Shown piece by piece: positions 5,820 through 8,627 of a DNA stretch of 8,627 nt. The stretch comes from an uncultured Clostridia bacterium (GTDB taxonomy: Bacteria > Bacillota > Clostridia > Oscillospirales > Ruminococcaceae), in NCBI GenBank assembly GCA_946613705.1, contig CAMOFU010000091.1:1-8627 (forward strand), in the 5' to 3' direction. The notes under the pieces are model-generated. The model worked only from the letters and a program-made list of their open reading frames with translations, made no database searches and was not told where the DNA came from. A program made the position numbers and the translations under genes. Numbering within the stretch: the first letter of the stretch is position 1; the number at the start of each line of letters is the position of its first letter.

Positions 5820-7571
5820 TCACATCGTCAGTGTCAGGTTATTGAAGCCGAGGGTGTTGACGTAGTTGACGGTGGTGACCCTGCCGAGCACGGCGCGTAT
5901 GCCCTTGTGCTCCTCGGGGATCTCCGACGAATGCAGCTCGAGATACTTCACGGGGTCGAAGTGCTCGCAGTTGTCGCGGATACGCAGCGTAGGCTCGCCG
6001 TCCTTGATAAGTATGCGCACATCGACATTGTGCTCGCCGTCGTTTTTCATAAGTCCGCTGCGGACGGCATTTTTGGTCATCTCCTCGATGCACAGCGCCG
6101 TCAGCGAGCATCTGTTCTCGTCAAGGCCGTGCGAGCGGCAGAACTCCTGTGCCGCCGCAGCACAGCGGCTCACGTCCTCCGCACGCATGAAGGACATCTC
6201 AAAGCAGTTGTCCGCCCCGACCCCGAAATCGTCGCCGAGCAGAGAGAAGGCTTCGGCAGTGATCGAGAAGCGCTTGTTTACCCGCGTTACATACAGCGTT
6301 ATAAACACAAGCGTCAGCAGCTCGCCGCTGAGGAAGCCGAGCCACACGCCCGTGATCTTCAGGAATCGGCTCAGCACAAATGCAGCCGTGGCGGGCAGCA
6401 GGAAGTTCTGCAGCACGGATATCACCTCGGTGAGCCGTATACGGTCGATGCCCTGATAGTAATTCTTGAAGCAGGTGTTGAGCGCACACGGCACCAGCGA
6501 CATCACGAACAGCCGCATTCCCCAGACAGCCAGCCGCTCTGCCGCCCTGTTTTCGAGGAACAGCGCTACCAGCCACTTCGCACCGAAGGTCACCCCGATC
6601 GTGACTATCCCGCAGATGAGCACCGAGAAGAAGCACATCGCGCTGACGACTGTGTTGAGCGCATTTTTGTCCTTGTCCGTGTAGAATATCGACGAGAGCA
6701 TCAGCGCCACCGAGCCGATGCCCGAGCTGAACGAATAGCAGATATTTCCCGCCGAGGTTATGACCGAGTATGCCGCGACGGCAAGGTTGCCGCCTACTCC
6801 GAGCAGTATATTGTTCAGCACGAAGGTGAGCAGCACCAGACTGAGCTGGTTTATCAGCGTAGGCACGCCCGCCATTATCAGCTGACGGCTGACGCTGCGT
6901 TTGAGCAGCTTTTTCCTGAACCTGAACACACAGCTCTTTTTGAGAAAATATGCCGCCCCTATCACAAAGGCGATGTAATAGCTCACGCTCGAGGCAAGCC
7001 CCATACCGAGCGTGCCGCCGTGGAAGACGAGCACATTCAGCGCATCGAACACGATATCGCCCACGGTCATCATGGCAACGGCGATGACGAGCCTTGTGCG
7101 GTTGCCCGAGAGCTGCATATAAGGCACCATTATCTGAGCGGATATGAATGCGGGGGCACCGATTATAAAGCCGCGCAGATAGTCTCTCGTCAGGAAGAAA
7201 ACGGGGTTATCGGGGTGCGGTCTGCCCGCACCGAGTATCGTGCAGATAGGGTCGGTGAAGACAAGAATAAGTATCACGCCCACGACAGAGATGACCGCAG
7301 CCAGAACGACCGAGACCGAAAAGCAGGCATTGGTGCCCTTTCTGTCGCCCGAGCCCATTGTCTTCCCGCAGACCACCTGCACACCTGCCGAGATCAGATT
7401 GCCGAACGCTGCGAACACGAGCAGCACGGGGGAGGCGAGCCCGTATGCCGACAGGGAATCGACACCGAGAAACCGCCCTATCATGATACTGTCTATCAGC
7501 ATACACACCATTACCGTCATCGAGGACAGTATCTGAGTGAGCAGCATTTGTCGGAACAGTTTTTTTATCAT
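5820..7571 (-). CDS. MATE-family transporter fused to a C-terminal RsbW-like ATP-binding domain
   Basis: The 583 residues form two parts. Residues 1 to about 432 are a twelve-helix MATE transporter (cation- or proton-driven efflux, inner membrane) with a typical helix 1-2 region (IDSIMIGRFLGVDSLSAYGL, 26-45) and a second half from about 228 (RQLIMAGVPTLINQLSLVLL). MATE proteins usually end near 450 residues. Here residues about 455-583 add a cytoplasmic GHKL domain resembling the RsbW/SpoIIAB anti-sigma kinases (HATPase_c_2): N-box LTALCIEEMTKNAV (490-503, with E497 and N501), G1-like RDNCEHFDP (532-540) where DxG has become DNC, and a Gly-rich end HKGIRAVLGRV (556-566) leading into NTLGFNNLTLTM. 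ATG 7571 is chosen because AGAGG (7579-7583) lies 7 nt upstream; the TTG two codons earlier is too close to it. The gene is monocistronic, with its own promoter and a shared terminator. The transported substrate and the kinase partner are unknown. Confidence 0.88.
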   Translation of the reverse strand: MIKKLFRQMLLTQILSSMTVMVCMLIDSIMIGRFLGVDSLSAYGLASPVLLVFAAFGNLISAGVQVVCGKTMGSGDRKGTNACFSVSVVLAAVISVVGVILILVFTDPICTILGAGRPHPDNPVFFLTRDYLRGFIIGAPAFISAQIMVPYMQLSGNRTRLVIAVAMMTVGDIVFDALNVLVFHGGTLGMGLASSVSYYIAFVIGAAYFLKKSCVFRFRKKLLKRSVSRQLIMAGVPTLINQLSLVLLTFVLNNILLGVGGNLAVAAYSVITSAGNICYSFSSGIGSVALMLSSIFYTDKDKNALNTVVSAMCFFSVLICGIVTIGVTFGAKWLVALFLENRAAERLAVWGMRLFVMSLVPCALNTCFKNYYQGIDRIRLTEVISVLQNFLLPATAAFVLSRFLKITGVWLGFLSGELLTLVFITLYVTRVNKRFSITAEAFSLLGDDFGVGADNCFEMSFMRAEDVSRCAAAAQEFCRSHGLDENRCSLTALCIEEMTKNAVRSGLMKNDGEHNVDVRILIKDGEPTLRIRDNCEHFDPVKYLELHSSEIPEEHKGIRAVLGRVTTVNYVNTLGFNNLTLTM

Positions 7572-7606
7572 AAACAAACCTCTGTATCAAAATGTCGTAC
7601 ACTTCT

Positions 7607-7636
7607 ATTATAATACATTATATGGCGCTGTGTCAA
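7607..7636 (-). promoter_or_regulatory. Sigma-A promoter of the MATE-fusion gene
   Basis: On the minus strand: TTGACA (7631-7636), an 18-bp spacer, TATAAT (7607-7612). The -10 overlaps a 6-bp-arm dyad TATAAT-AC-ATTATA (plus 7609-7622), which also gives a second TATAAT only 8 bp from the -35, too close to be used with it. The start of transcription is expected near 7600, about 30 nt before the ATG. Confidence 0.78.
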
Positions 7637-7663
7637 GCAAAAAAACAACATTATAAGCTATTT

Positions 7664-7689
7664 ATAAATAATGTATAATAAATAATGTA
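7664..7689. repeat. 12-bp direct repeat in divergent intergenic region
   Basis: ATAAATAATGTA occurs at 7664-7675 and again at 7678-7689, separated by TA. The intervening bases create TATAAT (7674-7679), which could be a plus-strand -10 with TTATAA (7651-7656) 17 bp upstream as a weak -35. That would give the polyphosphate gene a second, distal promoter with a leader of about 150 nt. The composition is very AT-rich, so chance is a serious alternative. Confidence 0.45.
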
Positions 7690-7702
7690 AAGAACGTGAT
7701 GT

Positions 7703-7763
7703 CCGATGGCACACGGCTGTGTCGGGAGGTCATGGAAAAAACATTCTGTGTTACAGATTTTTC
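7703..7763 (+). other. Two small hairpins in the possible long leader of the polyphosphate gene
   Basis: The first hairpin is CCGA-(TGG bulge)-CACA-CGGC-TGTG-TCGG (7703-7725). The second is TCTGT-GTT-ACAGA (7745-7757), followed by TTTTTC (7758-7763). The second resembles a weak terminator but has only a five-pair stem. They would be transcribed only if a promoter upstream of about 7690 is used. No riboswitch family was recognised. Confidence 0.3.
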
Positions 7764-7770
7764 ATTATAT

Positions 7771-7803
7771 CTTAAAGTTGCTTTAAGGTCGCGGGGTTAT
7801 AAT
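7771..7803 (+). promoter_or_regulatory. Candidate promoter with dyad operator for the polyphosphate polymerase gene
   Basis: TATAAT at 7798-7803 is a good -10, but no consensus -35 sits 16-18 bp upstream. The -35 region is instead occupied by a perfect inverted repeat CTTAAAG-TTG-CTTTAAG (7771-7787). A weak -10 partner plus a centred dyad is the usual picture of an activator-dependent or repressed promoter. Transcription would start near 7810, about 10 nt before the AAAGGAG. Confidence 0.5.
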
Positions 7804-7819
7804 AAAGTCAATGAAGGAC

Positions 7820-7826
7820 AAAGGAG
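7820..7826 (+). promoter_or_regulatory. Ribosome binding site fixing the start of the VTC gene
   Basis: AAAGGAG, 8 nt before ATG 7835. Two out-of-frame ATGs (7827 and 7830) lie between it and the chosen start; they are too close to be used efficiently. Confidence 0.8.
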
Positions 7827-7834
7827 ATGATGAG

Positions 7835-8602
7835 ATGGCATTCCAGGCAGTGTTCAAAAGGGTCGAGAAGAAATATCTGCTGAGTGAAAGGCAGTATACC
7901 GAGCTGAGGAAACGTCTTGAAGGATATATGACAGTAGATAAATACGGCGAGACAACGATCTGCAACATATATTACGATACCCCCGAGCATCTGATAGTCA
8001 GGCGCTCGATGGAAAAGCCGATCTACAAGGAAAAGCTGAGGGTGCGCAGCTACGGCACACCGAAGGCGGGAGGCACGCTCTTTGTGGAGATCAAGAAGAA
8101 GTTCAAGGGAGTTGTCTACAAAAGGCGCGAGTCGATGAAGCTCGAGCAGTACGGCGATTTCAACAAGGGGCTGAGCATAAATGCCAAGGATAAGCAGATA
8201 GAGAACGAGCTGCTTTACTTCATGAAGTTCTACAAGGGCATCGGCCCCGCGATGTATCTGAGCTACGACCGCATCGCGATGTTCGGCAACGAGGACCCCG
8301 CGCTGAGGGTGACCTTCGACCGCAACATAACCTTCCGCGAGGAGGACCTGCATCTCGAAAGCGGCTCCTACGGCAGGAAGGTGCTCCCCGAGGGCACGCG
8401 GATAATGGAGATAAAGATCACGAACGCCATGCCGCTCTGGCTCTCGCATATGCTCGATGAGCTTGAGATCTTCCCCGCGTCATTCTCAAAATACGGCTCC
8501 TGCTACGAGCTTGTCGAAAAGGAGAGAATGAACAGCTGCAAAAGACAGGAAAAAGAAACAAAAAACATAGAGAAGAAAGAAAAGGTGACCAACTGTGCTT
8601 AA
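7835..8602 (+). CDS. VTC-domain polyphosphate polymerase
   Basis: Cytoplasmic triphosphate-tunnel enzyme related to the yeast Vtc4 catalytic domain, which makes inorganic polyphosphate from ATP. The 255 residues cover a complete tunnel of charged strands: FKRVEKKYLL (7-16), NIYYDTP (44-50), KEKLRVRSYG (65-74; R69 and R71 fit the Vtc4 phosphate-binding RxR), LFVEIKKK (82-89), VVYKRRE (93-99), LSYDRIAMF (142-150), RVTFDRNI (158-165) and MEIKI (191-195) with the late SKYGSCYE (218-225). A Lys/Glu-rich tail follows (from about 228). ATG 7835 is chosen because AAAGGAG (7820-7826) lies 8 nt upstream; the earlier in-frame ATG at 7811 precedes that site. The tail overlaps the start of the next gene by 8 nt, which indicates translational coupling. 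Polyphosphate synthesis is inferred from the family; a related CYTH-like phosphohydrolase is less likely. Confidence 0.9.
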   Translation: MAFQAVFKRVEKKYLLSERQYTELRKRLEGYMTVDKYGETTICNIYYDTPEHLIVRRSMEKPIYKEKLRVRSYGTPKAGGTLFVEIKKKFKGVVYKRRESMKLEQYGDFNKGLSINAKDKQIENELLYFMKFYKGIGPAMYLSYDRIAMFGNEDPALRVTFDRNITFREEDLHLESGSYGRKVLPEGTRIMEIKITNAMPLWLSHMLDELEIFPASFSKYGSCYELVEKERMNSCKRQEKETKNIEKKEKVTNCA

Positions 8603-8627
8603 CTATTTAGCTTCAACAACAGAGACC
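8595..8627 (+). CDS. Start of a probable DUF4956-type membrane protein (runs off right edge)
   Basis: Eleven codons are visible: GTG start, then LNYLASTTET. AAAGGTG (8581-8587) lies 7 nt upstream, and the GTG overlaps the last 8 nt of the VTC gene, as is typical of a tightly coupled pair. In many Bacillota a VTC polyphosphate polymerase is directly followed by a DUF4956 membrane protein, and the visible N-terminus is compatible with that family. Eleven residues cannot prove it, so the identity rests mostly on gene context. Confidence 0.5.
   Translation, partial: MLNYLASTTET

Noticed and set aside
5781..7613. 610-codon open frame on the plus strand opposite the MATE-fusion gene
   Set aside because: It is the antisense of a clear transporter gene. 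The product is His/Arg/Glu/Gln-rich with no domain, no membrane segments and no ribosome binding site. GC-biased codon use on the real strand keeps this frame open.
7732..7830. 32-codon frame (MEKTFCVTDF...) ending just before the VTC start, a possible leader peptide
   Set aside because: GGGAGG is only 2 nt from its ATG, too close for normal initiation. The better promoter (-10 at 7798) lies inside it, and the peptide shows no runs of regulatory codons.
7811..7834. N-terminal extension of the VTC protein from ATG 7811
   Set aside because: The only good ribosome binding site (7820-7826) lies inside this extension and serves ATG 7835, where homology to VTC proteins begins.

Overview
The window looks like chromosomal DNA of an anaerobic, low-to-mid-GC Bacillota (Clostridia) bacterium, most likely a Ruminococcus or close relative. 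This is inferred from three things: moderately GC-rich coding sequence with sharply AT-rich intergenic regions, strong AGGAGG-like ribosome binding sites, and the protein families present (VTC-type polyphosphate polymerase followed by a DUF4956-like start, a PEAL-type Ca2+ P-ATPase, a dynamin-like GTPase). No database search was possible, so the genus is a guess. There are no rRNA or tRNA genes, insertion sequences or CRISPR arrays in view.

Layout. (1) Positions 1-760, minus strand: the N-terminal 253 codons of a dynamin-family GTPase, running off the left edge. (2) Positions 761-1192: a divergent control region. It holds an extended -10 promoter with two TTTTG-NA-CAAA dyads for the GTPase, and a perfect-consensus TTGACA-17-TATAAT promoter preceded by a perfect tandem 18-bp repeat for the ATPase. 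(3) Positions 1193-5680, plus strand: a probable three-gene operon of Ca2+-type P-ATPase, a 94-residue three-helix membrane protein and an asparagine-synthetase-like enzyme lacking the front of its glutaminase domain. (4) Positions 5716-5760: a terminator hairpin, probably bidirectional, shared with the convergent gene. (5) Positions 5820-7571, minus strand: a MATE transporter fused to a C-terminal RsbW-like (HATPase_c_2) ATP-binding domain. (6) Positions 7572-7834: a second divergent control region with several repeats and dyads. (7) Positions 7835-8627, plus strand: a VTC-domain polyphosphate polymerase whose end overlaps the GTG start of a probable DUF4956 membrane protein cut by the right edge.

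How the genes may work together. The ATPase should export Ca2+ and the VTC enzyme should make polyphosphate, which binds Ca2+, but they lie in separate transcription units and a functional link is only speculative. The two most unusual proteins are the MATE-kinase-like fusion and the truncated asparagine-synthetase-like protein. The regulatory regions also hold clear, unnamed repeat and dyad structures next to good promoters.
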